From Thiodiazotropha sp040506975 (GTDB taxonomy: Bacteria > Pseudomonadota > Gammaproteobacteria > Chromatiales > Chromatiaceae), in NCBI GenBank assembly GCA_965211775.1, contig OZ242974.1:2790001-2854000 (forward strand): a stretch of DNA of 64,000 nucleotides, given 5' to 3'. The notes beneath the pieces were generated by a model. The model saw nothing but the letters and a program-made list of their open reading frames with translations. It had not been told where the DNA came from and made no database searches. Both the position numbers and the translations under genes were made by a program. This document shows positions 1 to 8,848 of this stretch, in pieces. How positions within the stretch are numbered: position 1 is the first letter of the stretch; the number at the start of each line of letters is the position of its first letter.

Positions 1-175
1 TGATCTGACCAGGATCGAGGGCATCATTCCTGCACTCGAGTCGAGCCACGCCCTTGCCTATGCGGCAAAGCTTGCCACTACCATGAGTCCGGACCAGATT
101 ATCCTGGTCAACCTTTCGGGCAGGGGTGACAAGGACATGCATACCGTAGCGGCGCGAGAGGGGATCCAGTTATGA
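1..175 (+). CDS. trpB: Tryptophan synthase beta chain, C-terminal end (partial)
   Basis: Only the last 57 codons are in the window; the frame starts at base 2. TrpB is the PLP enzyme that condenses indole with serine in the last step of tryptophan synthesis, in complex with TrpA. The visible residues include GIIPALESSHALAYA and NLSGRGDKDM, the conserved C-terminal signature that lines the PLP phosphate region in this family. The stop codon overlaps the trpA start (ATGA), the usual sign of translational coupling between the two subunits. The identification follows from the motif and from the trpA neighbour. Confidence 0.96.
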   Translation, partial: DLTRIEGIIPALESSHALAYAAKLATTMSPDQIILVNLSGRGDKDMHTVAAREGIQL

Positions 176-981
176 GCCAGATCGGAAAGAAGTTTGCGCA
201 GCTCAAGGCGGAGGGCAGGAAAGCGCTGATTCCTTTCATCACCGCCGGTGATCCGATCCCGGAGATAACTGTTGATCTGATGCATGATCTGGTATCCGCT
301 GGTGCGGATCTGATCGAGTTGGGGGTACCATTTTCCGACCCGATGGCCGATGGTCCGGTGATCCAGAGGGCTAGTGAACGCGCATTGGAATACCATGTCA
401 GTCTGCGTGATGTATTGGAGATGGTTGCCCAGTTCAGGCAGCTTGATGCTGAAACACCGGTGATATTGATGGGCTATCTCAATCCCATTGAAACAATGGG
501 ATATGAGCAATTCGCCACACAGGCGGCAGGGGCCGGCGTGGATGGTATACTGGTGGTCGATATCCCGCCTGAGGAGGGTGGGGATCTGCAGCGGCTGTTG
601 CAGTCAAAATCGATCGATCAGATCTATCTCGTGGCGCCTACCAGTACACCGGAACGTATTCAACGGATCTGTGACTTGGCTGGAGGCTTCGTCTACTATG
701 TCTCCGTGAAAGGGGTAACAGGCGCCAGTCATTTGGATCTGCAGTCCCTGGATGAGAAACTGGCTGAGATTCGTGCCGCAAGCGATCTGCCGGTGGGGGT
801 CGGATTCGGCATCAAGGATGCGCAGACCGCCGCAGCCGTTTCCGCGCTTGCTGATGCCGTAGTGGTCGGCAGTGCTCTGGTTTCACGTGTGGAAGCCCTG
901 GCGGACGAACCGGAGAAGATCGGTGCATCTTTGCGGGAACTCCTCTCATCCATGAGATTGGCAATGGACCAGGCAAACTGA
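172..981 (+). CDS. trpA: Tryptophan synthase alpha chain
   Basis: 269 residues, the normal family length. TrpA cleaves indole-3-glycerol phosphate to indole and glyceraldehyde 3-phosphate and passes indole to TrpB through the intersubunit tunnel. The (beta/alpha)8-barrel signature LIELGVPFSDPMADGP is present, with the two catalytic acids at Glu49 and Asp60. The phosphate-binding loops GVGFGI and VVGSALV follow near residues 210-235. The ATG overlaps the trpB stop by four bases, so the two genes are coupled in one operon. No damage is seen. Confidence 0.98.
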   Translation: MSQIGKKFAQLKAEGRKALIPFITAGDPIPEITVDLMHDLVSAGADLIELGVPFSDPMADGPVIQRASERALEYHVSLRDVLEMVAQFRQLDAETPVILMGYLNPIETMGYEQFATQAAGAGVDGILVVDIPPEEGGDLQRLLQSKSIDQIYLVAPTSTPERIQRICDLAGGFVYYVSVKGVTGASHLDLQSLDEKLAEIRAASDLPVGVGFGIKDAQTAAAVSALADAVVVGSALVSRVEALADEPEKIGASLRELLSSMRLAMDQAN

Positions 982-1001
982 TTACGCTGAGATATATACC
1001 A

Positions 1002-1021
1002 ACTGGATCTATGGATCCAGT
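1002..1021 (+). terminator. Inverted repeat between trpA and accD
   Basis: An 8-bp perfect stem (ACTGGATC / GATCCAGT) with a 4-base loop lies 21 bases after the trpA stop. There is no downstream T run, so this is a weak or non-canonical terminator, or an RNA-stabilising hairpin, rather than a clear intrinsic terminator. Confidence 0.3.
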
Positions 1022-1053
1022 GCAATGACGAGATAACAAGGGTCGTACATCTT

Positions 1054-1914
1054 ATGAGTTGGTTTGAAAAACTGATGCCTAGCCGCATCCGTACGGATGC
1101 CGGACACAAACGTGCGGTACCGGAGGGACTATGGGCCAAATGTCCGGGGTGCAGCGCTATACTCTACCGGGCGGAGACGGAACGGAATCTCGACGTCTGT
1201 CCAAAATGCAACCATCACAACAGGATTGGCGCCAGGCGTCGTCTTGAGACCTTTCTCGATCCGGAACCCCAGGAGGAGATAGGCGCGAACCTGGAGTCGG
1301 TGGATCCCTTGAAATTCAAGGACAGCAAAAAGTACAAAGAACGTCTCAGCCAGGCACAAAAGGGTTCGGGTGAGAAAGAGGCCTTGGTGGCCATGCGTGG
1401 CCAACTGAAGGGTATAGACCTGGTTGTTGCCGCTTTCGAGTTCAGTTTTATGGGGGGCTCGATGGGATCGGTCGTGGGTGAACGCTTCGTGCGTGCTGTC
1501 AACATGGCGTTGGAGAGACACACACCTTTGGTCTGTTTTTCAGCCAGTGGCGGTGCGCGGATGCAGGAATCACTCTTCTCTTTGATGCAGATGGCCAAGA
1601 CAAGCGCCGCACTCGAGCGGTTGCAAAGGCGCGGTCTGCCCTTTATCTCGGTGATGACCGATCCCACCATGGGTGGTGTGTCGGCCAGCCTGGCGATGCT
1701 GGGTGACATCAATGTGGCGGAGCCGAATGCCTTGATCGGTTTCGCAGGCCCCCGGGTTATTGAACAGACAGTGCGAGAAAAGCTCCCTGAAGGTTTTCAG
1801 CGCAGTGAATTTCTACTCGATCATGGCGCCATCGATATGATCATTGACCGCCGGGATATGCGAGACCGTATTGCTGACTTGCTCAGTATCTTGCTGAGTA
1901 AGCCCAGGGCCTGA
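1054..1914 (+). CDS. accD: Acetyl-CoA carboxylase carboxyltransferase subunit beta
   Basis: 286 residues. With AccA it forms the carboxyltransferase that moves CO2 from biotinylated BCCP to acetyl-CoA, the first committed step of fatty acid synthesis. The N-terminal zinc ribbon has its four cysteines at 30, 33, 49 and 52 (CPGC and CPKC). The crotonase-type carboxyltransferase core follows, with GGSMGSVVGERF, SASGGARMQE and DPTMGGVSAS. It sits between trpA and folC, an arrangement common in gammaproteobacteria. The ATG at 1054 begins the conserved MSWFEKL start. Confidence 0.98.
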   Translation: MSWFEKLMPSRIRTDAGHKRAVPEGLWAKCPGCSAILYRAETERNLDVCPKCNHHNRIGARRRLETFLDPEPQEEIGANLESVDPLKFKDSKKYKERLSQAQKGSGEKEALVAMRGQLKGIDLVVAAFEFSFMGGSMGSVVGERFVRAVNMALERHTPLVCFSASGGARMQESLFSLMQMAKTSAALERLQRRGLPFISVMTDPTMGGVSASLAMLGDINVAEPNALIGFAGPRVIEQTVREKLPEGFQRSEFLLDHGAIDMIIDRRDMRDRIADLLSILLSKPRA

Positions 1915-2065
1915 TGGTTGTTGGCCTGAGGGTTATTGCAACAGACCGTCAAGGGATTTCCCCAATTATGATTTTTCTGAATTAAGTTATTGATTGTAAG
2001 TCATAAATATAGATTTATTGTAGCCCGGTCGAAGGTTTGCGATAGGGGTCGCTGGAGTCTCGACG

Positions 2066-3334
2066 GTGCGTTTTGAAACCTTGGAGCAATGGCTGGACTG
2101 GCAGGCGAAGCTGCATCCAAGAGAGATCGACCTGGGTTTGCAGCGGGTTAAGACCGTTTGGCAGCGACTGCAACCGGTTGCTTTCCAGGCCCAGGTGGTA
2201 ACGGTAGCCGGCACCAATGGCAAAGGCTCTTGTGTAGCCATGCTTGAATCGATTTGCCTCCGGGCAGGTATCCATATCGGCAGCTTCACTTCGCCACATC
2301 TAATCCGCTACAACGAACGCATTCGCCTGAATGGTAAGCCGGTTTCCGATCAGCAGCTATGCCGCGCCTTCGAGATGATTGATCTGGCAAGGGAGCAGAT
2401 AAGTCTGAGCTATTTCGAATTCGCTACATTGGCGGCACTGATCTGTTTCGCATCGGAGAAGCCGGATCTGGTGATCCTGGAGGTTGGGCTTGGCGGTCGT
2501 CTCGATGCGGTTAATATCATCGACGCCGATGTTGCCCTGATCACTACCATCGATCTGGACCATACCGATTGGCTCGGTAATGATGTTGAATCAATCGGCA
2601 GGGAGAAGGCGGGTATAATCCGCGCTCATAAGCCCGTGGTTTTGGCGGATCCGGCCATGCCGCGGTCGGTACTCGATCACGCAGATCAATTAGAAGCGGA
2701 TGTCTACCAGTTTGGTAAGGATTTCAAGCATCAAACATGCGGTATCGGGTGGCGTTGGTCGGGTCCGAATGGTGTGGAGTTGGAACTCCCGGAACCGGGT
2801 TTGACAGGTAGCAAGCAGCTCCGGAATGCCAGTGCGGTTGTGATGGTGTGCCATCTGCTGCAAGACCGTTTTCCTCTGCATGGGAATTTCATAGCCGAGG
2901 GATTGCGTGATGTCAGGCTGGCGGGGCGATTGCATTTCGTACCGGCTACACCCGCACTACTATTGGATGTCGCCCATAACAGGCAATCATTGGAAGCCTT
3001 GCGCGATGCCTTGAATCAGTTGAACTGGCAGGGACGTATCCATGCGTTGTTCGGGATGTTGCAGGACAAGAATGCGGCCGATGCGGTCCAATTGATAGGG
3101 CCGTATCTGGCGAGTTGGCACCTGCTTGACTTGAATGGCTGGCGCGGTCGCACGGCAGAACAGCTTGCCGACAACCTGAGGCAGGAGGGGGTGAAACAAT
3201 CGATCAACTGTCATCATACCTTTTCCGAGGCTTACCAGGCCTGTGGGAAACGGGCGGAACCGCAGGATTTGATTCTGATCTTCGGGTCTTTCCTGATTGT
3301 GGGAGAGGCTATGCACAATTTGAATTTGTCATGA
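2066..3334 (+). CDS. folC: Bifunctional folylpolyglutamate / dihydrofolate synthase
   Basis: 422 residues from a GTG start. FolC adds glutamate to dihydropteroate and extends folate polyglutamate tails, using ATP. The Mur-ligase-type P-loop GTNGKGS is at about residues 49-55. It is followed by SPHLIRYNERIRLNG, LEVGLGGRLDAVN, and the DHTDWLG and REKAGIIR motifs that bind Mg-ATP and folate. The C-terminal domain includes LDVAHN. It lies 151 bases after accD; that gap holds nothing recognisable. An earlier start is not needed, since the alignment-type landmarks begin near the GTG. Confidence 0.96.
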   Translation: MRFETLEQWLDWQAKLHPREIDLGLQRVKTVWQRLQPVAFQAQVVTVAGTNGKGSCVAMLESICLRAGIHIGSFTSPHLIRYNERIRLNGKPVSDQQLCRAFEMIDLAREQISLSYFEFATLAALICFASEKPDLVILEVGLGGRLDAVNIIDADVALITTIDLDHTDWLGNDVESIGREKAGIIRAHKPVVLADPAMPRSVLDHADQLEADVYQFGKDFKHQTCGIGWRWSGPNGVELELPEPGLTGSKQLRNASAVVMVCHLLQDRFPLHGNFIAEGLRDVRLAGRLHFVPATPALLLDVAHNRQSLEALRDALNQLNWQGRIHALFGMLQDKNAADAVQLIGPYLASWHLLDLNGWRGRTAEQLADNLRQEGVKQSINCHHTFSEAYQACGKRAEPQDLILIFGSFLIVGEAMHNLNLS

Positions 3335-3430
3335 GGGTTATCCGGAGTTGAGCTGATATACTTGCCTGAACAGGCAGGGACTGAATTATTGGAGCATGCT
3401 CGACTTGTCACTGAATCGTAAGCTGGAATA

Positions 3431-4015
3431 GTGAATATGGGATTGGAGGAGAGACTCAAACAGCGATTACTGGGAGGTGCGGTGCTAGTTGCATTGGTCG
3501 TGATATTCGTGCCTATGCTTATTGAAGAGCCTGTTGAAAGGCGTACCGGCTCAGATTACACCATTCCGGTCAAACCGGCGCCCAACAAATCCATACCGGA
3601 AAAGAGGATTCAGCAGCCAAGGGCGGCTGAACCACCGCCGGTGCCTGCAATAACGAAGCCCGAACCACAGAAGATTTCAAAACCGGGGCCGACTGTCACC
3701 AAGGAAGCTAAGCAGCCGGTATCGAAGCCGGTCAAAGCAACCGGGGATGCATCAAACAGACCATCACCAACTGCATGGATGATCCAGGTTGCCAGTCTTA
3801 CGAATGAGAAAAATGCTGAAAATCTGGTCGAACGCCTACGTAAGGCAGATCTGCCGGCGCAGATGGAAAAGGTCAGGTTGAACGGTAAGCTCCACTACCG
3901 TATTCGGGTCGGGCCTGAGGTGGATCACAGACTGGCTGAAAAAATGCTTGCTAAGATAAAAACAGCATTCAAACTTAACCCAAAGCTGATGCGATATCCG
4001 GAAAGTAAGGAATAA
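3431..4015 (+). CDS. SPOR-domain inner-membrane protein (DedD-like)
   Basis: 194 residues with a GTG start (an alternative ATG lies two codons downstream). Residues about 15-32 form one transmembrane helix after a short positively charged N-terminus. A proline- and lysine-rich periplasmic linker follows to about residue 112. The C-terminal SPOR domain starts at AWMIQVASLTNEKNAENLVERLR and ends with the typical RIRVGP element. SPOR domains bind denuded glycan strands at the division septum. The position right after folC matches dedD in many gammaproteobacteria, but the usual following genes cvpA and purF are absent here. Confidence 0.85.
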   Translation: MNMGLEERLKQRLLGGAVLVALVVIFVPMLIEEPVERRTGSDYTIPVKPAPNKSIPEKRIQQPRAAEPPPVPAITKPEPQKISKPGPTVTKEAKQPVSKPVKATGDASNRPSPTAWMIQVASLTNEKNAENLVERLRKADLPAQMEKVRLNGKLHYRIRVGPEVDHRLAEKMLAKIKTAFKLNPKLMRYPESKE

Positions 4016-4035
4016 ACGGGTATACGGGGAGATCG

Positions 4036-4989
4036 ATGAACATCGCAACACAGGCTCAAAGCTATTTCAACGACTGGATGTCGGAAAAGACAGCCCCCAA
4101 GTGGCTGGATAAGCTGCTTACCAAGCAACTGCCGGTGGCTGTGGCGTTGATACTGGTGTTACTGATCAGTTGGCGAGCCGCGGATCTCACATGGAGCCTG
4201 ATACCTGCACCAGAGATTCAACAGAAGATGCAGCCACAAGACGTTAAATCCACGCTGAACATCCAGCGGAAGACGACCTTCAATCAGCTCGACAGTGTGG
4301 CTAAACTACACCTGTTTGGTGTTGCAGGAGCTGCCAAAACAGTTAAGAAAATCGATACCAAGGCACCGGAAACCCGACTCAATTTGACACTGCATGGGGT
4401 ATTTGTGGCTGATAAAGCTGAAAAGGGAAAGGCCATCATCGGAACATCGGGTAATGTGCAAAAATACTATAAAGTCGGCAATGCAGTCATGTCGGGAGTT
4501 ACCTTGCAGGCAGTCTTCGAGGATCGGGTGGTGTTGTTGAGGAATGGGCAGTCGGAAGTGTTGCGATTTCCCAAGGTATCGAAGCCAAGAACCATAACAA
4601 ATACCCGGAGTAGCACTAGTGCCAAAAGCCGCTCATCGCAAACGGGATTCGGGCCTGGAGCGGCAACCAACGGCACAAGTAAAAATCTGAAAAAGTATAG
4701 TGATCTGTTGCGCAATGAGCCGTTGAAGATATTTGAATTTGTTCGTTTCGTGCCTGTGAAATCCAGGGAAGGCATGAAGGGATATCGAATTTTGCCGCAA
4801 AAGAATCGTGAACTCTATAACCAGCTGGGAGTGCGGCCCTCGGATCTGGTGACCTCGGTGAACGGTATTGCCTTGTCCAATGACAAGGAGGCGATGAAAC
4901 TGATTGAAAAACTGAAGGGTGTGAAGAACATTCAGGTGGAAATCGTGCGCAACGGAAAGCCGCAAACACTCAATTTCGATCTAAACTGA
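4036..4989 (+). CDS. gspC: Type II secretion system protein C (GspC-like)
   Basis: 317 residues, starting 20 bases after the SPOR gene. One transmembrane helix is at about residues 32-50, followed by a periplasmic homology region (LHLFGVAGA ... LNLTLHGVF, about 95-135) that in this family contacts the secretin GspD. A serine-rich linker comes next, then a C-terminal PDZ-type domain (from about residue 215, with GYRILPQKNRELYNQLGV and PSDLVTSVNGI). GspC couples the inner-membrane platform to the outer-membrane secretin. No gspD or other gsp gene follows, so this is an orphan copy and its partner genes must lie elsewhere. Confidence 0.88.
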   Translation: MNIATQAQSYFNDWMSEKTAPKWLDKLLTKQLPVAVALILVLLISWRAADLTWSLIPAPEIQQKMQPQDVKSTLNIQRKTTFNQLDSVAKLHLFGVAGAAKTVKKIDTKAPETRLNLTLHGVFVADKAEKGKAIIGTSGNVQKYYKVGNAVMSGVTLQAVFEDRVVLLRNGQSEVLRFPKVSKPRTITNTRSSTSAKSRSSQTGFGPGAATNGTSKNLKKYSDLLRNEPLKIFEFVRFVPVKSREGMKGYRILPQKNRELYNQLGVRPSDLVTSVNGIALSNDKEAMKLIEKLKGVKNIQVEIVRNGKPQTLNFDLN

Positions 4990-5017
4990 ATCCACTGTAA
5001 ATCTGTATTTCACAAGC

Positions 5018-5037
5018 TGGATTCCGTCAGGAATCCA
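5018..5037 (+). terminator. Inverted repeat after gspC
   Basis: A perfect 8-bp stem, TGGATTCC / GGAATCCA, with a 4-base loop, 28 bases after the gspC stop. The following bases are only mildly T-rich. It may end the accD-folC-gspC transcript or simply be a hairpin. Confidence 0.35.
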
Positions 5038-5068
5038 TTACTTCACTAGCCCCAGTCCCACAAAAGAC

Positions 5069-5148
5069 GCCCCGAAGGAAGTGCCCTTGGGGTGCGCCCC
5101 GAAGGAAGTGCCCTTGGGGTGTGCCCCGAAGGAAGTGCCCTGGGGTAC
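5069..5148. repeat. 27-bp tandem repeat, three units
   Basis: Three head-to-tail units at 5069-5095, 5096-5122 and 5123-5148. The third is one base shorter and slightly diverged. Each begins GCCCCGAAGGAAGTGCCC and ends in a GGGG tract. The unit junctions read GGGG-TGCG-CCCC, so each can fold into a small GC hairpin. The block lies between gspC and the converging DUF971 gene, a typical position for extragenic repeats. No coding role is likely. Confidence 0.85.
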
Positions 5149-5188
5149 GCCCCTGACAAAGTTCCGGCCGGGTAGGTGTTTACAGGCC

Positions 5189-5827
5189 CTACAGATCGGG
5201 TGTTGCGGGTGGTGTCGGACGATTGGGTATCAATGCAACCTCGTCACCATCCTCAAGGCGGCTGAAAAACTCGGCAAACTGCTTGTTGATCGTAGGTCTT
5301 AAAAGCGATTCATCGAACACTTGAGCGACCTGATGCCGACGGTTTCTGAGTAACTTCAGTAGCTCAGAAATGGTTGTCACTGAAGGCGGCAATACCAGTT
5401 CTTCACTCTCTCTACCCGTTTTATTAGCCAACCAGGAGAAATAGTAGAGCTTGACCCTGCGTTCTCCCTGACCGTTTTCCTGGCGTGTGTAACCTACGGT
5501 TTCTAACGATTTGAGATAATTGTTCCAGTTTTTCTCTTGCTCGACACCCAACTGATAGAGCGTTTCCCAAGAGTAGATCCCGGTATCGTGTCCGTCATCG
5601 AAAATCAGGCGTATCGCATACTGACCCTGAGGCTCGATTTTTGTAATGTTGACCGACTCCTTTCCTATGACGGGTGCGTCACTTGCCTTGACCTCCGCCG
5701 CTGTGGAGAAGACACGCAGATACTCGCAGGGCAGCTCAAAACTCACTCCATCGGAAAAGCGTAGGACCAGGAGGCGGGATTTCCGGTGCAAATTGATCTC
5801 AATGGGGGTTGGGCTCTCACTCGACAT
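5189..5827 (-). CDS. DUF971 (GBBH-like N-terminal) protein fused to a MoaD/ThiS-like domain
   Basis: 212 residues. Residues about 10-100 match the DUF971 fold, named for the N-terminal domain of gamma-butyrobetaine hydroxylase, with LRFSDGVSFELPCEYLRVFS and the YAIRLIFDDGHDTGIYSWETL motif. Free-standing DUF971 proteins are about 120-140 residues, so the C-terminal 85 residues are extra. That part (VKLYYFSWLANKTG ... EDGDEVALIPN) has the beta-grasp pattern of MoaD/ThiS sulfur carriers. The usual C-terminal Gly-Gly is missing and the protein ends PPATPDL, so thiocarboxylation is unlikely. The fusion is seen directly; the biochemical role is unknown. Confidence 0.75.
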   Translation of the reverse strand: MSSESPTPIEINLHRKSRLLVLRFSDGVSFELPCEYLRVFSTAAEVKASDAPVIGKESVNITKIEPQGQYAIRLIFDDGHDTGIYSWETLYQLGVEQEKNWNNYLKSLETVGYTRQENGQGERRVKLYYFSWLANKTGRESEELVLPPSVTTISELLKLLRNRRHQVAQVFDESLLRPTINKQFAEFFSRLEDGDEVALIPNRPTPPATPDL

Positions 5828-5917
5828 AATTCATGCAGGCCAACAAGGTTAGATAAGGGGCAAGGATGATGTCACACAAAGGCTTCCGGCTTCAACCTGG
5901 AATCTTTGATGACCTTA

Positions 5918-6766
5918 TCAGCGCCTGCCGCTCTCCCCGACCCTGAGAAGGGTGCGATCCATGGCGCGACTGCTGAGCAGTCGCCGCAGTAGTGCGAACA
6001 GATGGGTAGGAAAGGTGACGTGATAGCGCGGTTTGGGCCTGCTGCTTTCCAGGGCGTGGATGACCTTTTTCAGCACCGCTTCCGCCGGTAGGGTAAAGGA
6101 AGCGGCAGGTCCTTGTTTTTCGAGACGATCAATCAAGGACTGGTAGTACTGCCGATGGACTGAATGGAGGCTGTCGATATGTTTTTGAAACATTCTATGG
6201 GCATTTTCCCGAAACTTGCTTTCGATCGGTCCCGGTTCGATCAGTGAGACGTGAATACCGCTTCCGGCAAGCTCCAGGCGCAGCGTGTCGCTCAATCCCT
6301 CCAGGGCATATTTACTGGCCACGTAGGCCCCACGATAGGGCAGAGTGATAAAACCCAGAATGGAACTGTTCTGAATGATTCGCCCCTCTCCCTGTCTGCG
6401 CATAGCGGGTATGATCCGGCAGGTCAGCTCATGCCAGCCGAACAGATTGGTTTCAAATTGTCGCCGCAACGCCTCGCGGTTCAGATCCTCAACCGCTCCG
6501 GGCTGACCGTATGCGCCATTGTTGAAAAGGCCATAGAGACGTCCGTCGGTTCTTACTAACACCTGATCCACGGCCTGATCGATGGAACGGCTGTCATCGA
6601 GATCGAGCTGGAGTGATTCGAACCCCTGTCGCTGCAAATCGGCCACATCCTGCTCTTTGCGGGCACTGGCAAAGACGCAGTAACCGCGGTTTTTCAGTCC
6701 AGCCGCGACGCAATGGCCGATACCACTGGAACAGCCGGTTATGAGTACACTTTTTTCATATGTCAT
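5918..6766 (-). CDS. Short-chain dehydrogenase/reductase (SDR)
   Basis: 282 residues, classical SDR. The cofactor motif TGCSSGIG is at residues 10-17 and the NNG motif at 82-84. Catalytic serine is in the NSS segment near 133-135, with Tyr148 and Lys152 in YVASK. An Asp in LQLDLDD (about 55) and an Arg in the SARK segment suggest NADP preference. Substrate cannot be told from sequence; relatives act on short-chain alcohols, ketones or retinol-like compounds. It diverges from pomA across a 254-base intergenic region. Confidence 0.9.
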   Translation of the reverse strand: MTYEKSVLITGCSSGIGHCVAAGLKNRGYCVFASARKEQDVADLQRQGFESLQLDLDDSRSIDQAVDQVLVRTDGRLYGLFNNGAYGQPGAVEDLNREALRRQFETNLFGWHELTCRIIPAMRRQGEGRIIQNSSILGFITLPYRGAYVASKYALEGLSDTLRLELAGSGIHVSLIEPGPIESKFRENAHRMFQKHIDSLHSVHRQYYQSLIDRLEKQGPAASFTLPAEAVLKKVIHALESSRPKPRYHVTFPTHLFALLRRLLSSRAMDRTLLRVGESGRR

Positions 6767-7020
6767 ATGGGCGGTAATGTAAATTTTTTATAACAATTCT
6801 GCTCATGATAGCGTGGTTTACAGCAATCTGAAGCTGATTCTAACGACTTGCGGAGTGAACACTTGAGGGCCTTGAGGAATTAAAGTTTGCCCATTTCCTA
6901 CCGCTAAAACAAACAGATTGAAATCTTAGCGCAACGCCTGTGATCGACCCGGGTCGGGTTGTTCTCAGCCAGCTTCTCAAAGATGCATAAATAAGCAACG
7001 GGGATTCGGAGAACTAATAA
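6767..7020. promoter_or_regulatory. Divergent intergenic region between SDR and pomA
   Basis: These 254 bases must hold the promoters of both divergently transcribed genes. The half next to the SDR gene is A+T-rich. I see no convincing sigma-28 or CRP-type box. A short AGGGCCTTGAGG stretch and a GGGGATTCGGAG Shine-Dalgarno-like run just before the pomA GTG are the only features I can point to. Confidence 0.4.
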
Positions 7021-7779
7021 GTGGATATTGCTACTCTGGTCGGCCTATTGGGTGGTTTCGGCATCATTATCGGGGCAATTGCTTCGGGTGGCGATGTGAT
7101 GCTGTTTGTGAATATTCCATCCCTGTTAATTGTTGTAGGGGGAACATTCATGGTGACATTGATGCAGGTCTCCCTGGGTGATTTTCTCGGCTCCTTCAGT
7201 ATCGGGATGAAGGCCTTTTTCTACAAGACCGACGACCCCAAGAAACTCATCGAAGAGGCGGTTGAGCTGGCAGACATCGCGCGGAAAAACGGATTACTGG
7301 CCTTGGAGGGGCAGGAGATCGGCAATCCCTTCCTTCAGCAAGGTATCGGCCTGTGCGTGGATGGTCACGATCCGGTACTGGTCAATAAGTTGCTGACCAA
7401 GGATATCGATCAGACAATTCAACGCCACGAGGTCGGCCAGACTATGTTCAAGAACATGGCTACCATGGCCCCGGCCATGGGAATGATCGGTACCCTGGTG
7501 GGTTTGGTGCAGATGCTGGCGAACATGTCGGATCCGGCCAGTATCGGGCCCGCTATGGCAGTCGCCTTGCTGACAACACTCTATGGTGCCGTTATCGCGA
7601 ATGCCTTCGCTCAGCCCATTTCCGACAAACTTGCCCGGGCCAGTTCGATGGAGAAGACCAACAAGTCCCTGATCATTGAAACAATCTCAGGTATCCAGGA
7701 GGGCATGAACCCACGGGTGCTGGAACAGCTTTTGAGCACCTATCTCCCAACCGGCAAGCGTCCGGTTCAGGAAACCTGA
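7021..7779 (+). CDS. pomA: Flagellar motor stator protein PomA/MotA
   Basis: 252 residues from a GTG start placed after a GGGGATTCGGAG ribosome-binding stretch. Four transmembrane helices are visible: about 4-24, 32-52, then the pair at about 150-170 and 182-202 after the cytoplasmic loop. That loop carries charged residues that act on the rotor protein FliG. The helix pair contains APAMGMIGTLVGLVQML and PAMAVALLTTLYGAVIAN, the conserved channel-lining segments. Four bases separate it from pomB, so the two stator subunits are co-translated. Assignment to the sodium-type Pom group rests on length and motif style. Confidence 0.95.
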   Translation: MDIATLVGLLGGFGIIIGAIASGGDVMLFVNIPSLLIVVGGTFMVTLMQVSLGDFLGSFSIGMKAFFYKTDDPKKLIEEAVELADIARKNGLLALEGQEIGNPFLQQGIGLCVDGHDPVLVNKLLTKDIDQTIQRHEVGQTMFKNMATMAPAMGMIGTLVGLVQMLANMSDPASIGPAMAVALLTTLYGAVIANAFAQPISDKLARASSMEKTNKSLIIETISGIQEGMNPRVLEQLLSTYLPTGKRPVQET

Positions 7780-7783
7780 TCGA

Positions 7784-8668
7784 ATGGCGAACGAATGCCC
7801 GAAATGCCCTGACGGACTTCCTCCCTGGTTGGCGACCTTTGCCGATCTGATGTCATTGCTGATGTGTTTCTTCGTTTTGCTGCTCTCCTTCGCGGAGATC
7901 GATGCAGCACGTTTCAAGAAAATGGCCGAATCGATGAAGGATGCCTTCGGTGTCCAGCGTGAAATCCCGGTAATGGACGTCGTCAAGGGTACCAGCGTGG
8001 TCATGCAGGAATTCAGCCCGGGTAAGCCGGAACCGACGCCGATAGAAGAGCTCCGCCAGCAGACTACGGATGTGGAAAGGGATTTTCTGCAGAGTGAGGA
8101 TCAGCGAAGCGAGGCCGAGGAGCAACAGGATCTCGATATCGACGTGGCAAAGGCCGCGATGCAGGCTCAGATCGAGGAAGAGGTCAATGAGCAGGCAGAA
8201 GAGCTGCAGGAGATGCTGGACGGCGAAATTTCGGAAGGATTGCTGGATGTGGAGACGGAGGATACAAAAATTATCATTCGCATCCAGGAAAAGGGTTCAT
8301 TTCCATCGGGGCGGGCGACTCTCAACCCCGATTTCTTCGAAGTGATCTCAAAGATAACCGATGTTATTGCCAACACGCCTGGTAAGATCATTGTTGCCGG
8401 TCATACTGACAACATCCCGATTTCCACCCGGCGCTTTCGCTCGAATTGGGAACTCTCGTCTGCCTGGGCGGTGACTGTGGTGCACGCCATGCTGAGTAAT
8501 GCGGCCATTGATGAAGGTCGATTCCTGATCCAGGGGTATGCCGATTCACAACCCCTGGTAGTCAATGATACGAGTGAAAACAGGGCGAAAAACAGACGTG
8601 TCGAGCTCGTGATTCAGCGTGGTGAGGATGAGGATAGCGGTGAGGTGATCAAGGCCAGTGAACAATAG
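7784..8668 (+). CDS. pomB: Flagellar motor stator protein PomB/MotB
   Basis: 294 residues. A single transmembrane helix at about 19-37 holds the ion-binding Asp21 in the motif FADLMSLLMCFFVLLLSF. An acidic, Gln/Glu-rich linker follows (about 80-150). The C-terminal OmpA-type peptidoglycan-binding domain has VAGHTDNIPI, NWELSSAWA and ENRAKNRRVELVI. It anchors the stator to the cell wall around the flagellar basal body. It is followed 26 bases later by a PilZ gene, which suggests c-di-GMP control of motility from the same operon. Confidence 0.95.
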   Translation: MANECPKCPDGLPPWLATFADLMSLLMCFFVLLLSFAEIDAARFKKMAESMKDAFGVQREIPVMDVVKGTSVVMQEFSPGKPEPTPIEELRQQTTDVERDFLQSEDQRSEAEEQQDLDIDVAKAAMQAQIEEEVNEQAEELQEMLDGEISEGLLDVETEDTKIIIRIQEKGSFPSGRATLNPDFFEVISKITDVIANTPGKIIVAGHTDNIPISTRRFRSNWELSSAWAVTVVHAMLSNAAIDEGRFLIQGYADSQPLVVNDTSENRAKNRRVELVIQRGEDEDSGEVIKASEQ

Positions 8669-8848
8669 TGTAAGCTGGAGAGGAGTGCTGATAGATGACG
8701 AAGAATGAAAAGACAATGACACAGGATGAACGCAGAGAGTTTTTTCGCATCGATGATTCGATACAGGTCAGCTATCGTGTGATCACCCTGAATGAGCTAC
8801 CTGAAAGTATCGATGACAAATTGCAGGGAACAGACAGATTCACGGTTA

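Noticed and set aside
5069..5148. CRISPR array
   Set aside because: The units are directly adjacent without spacers.
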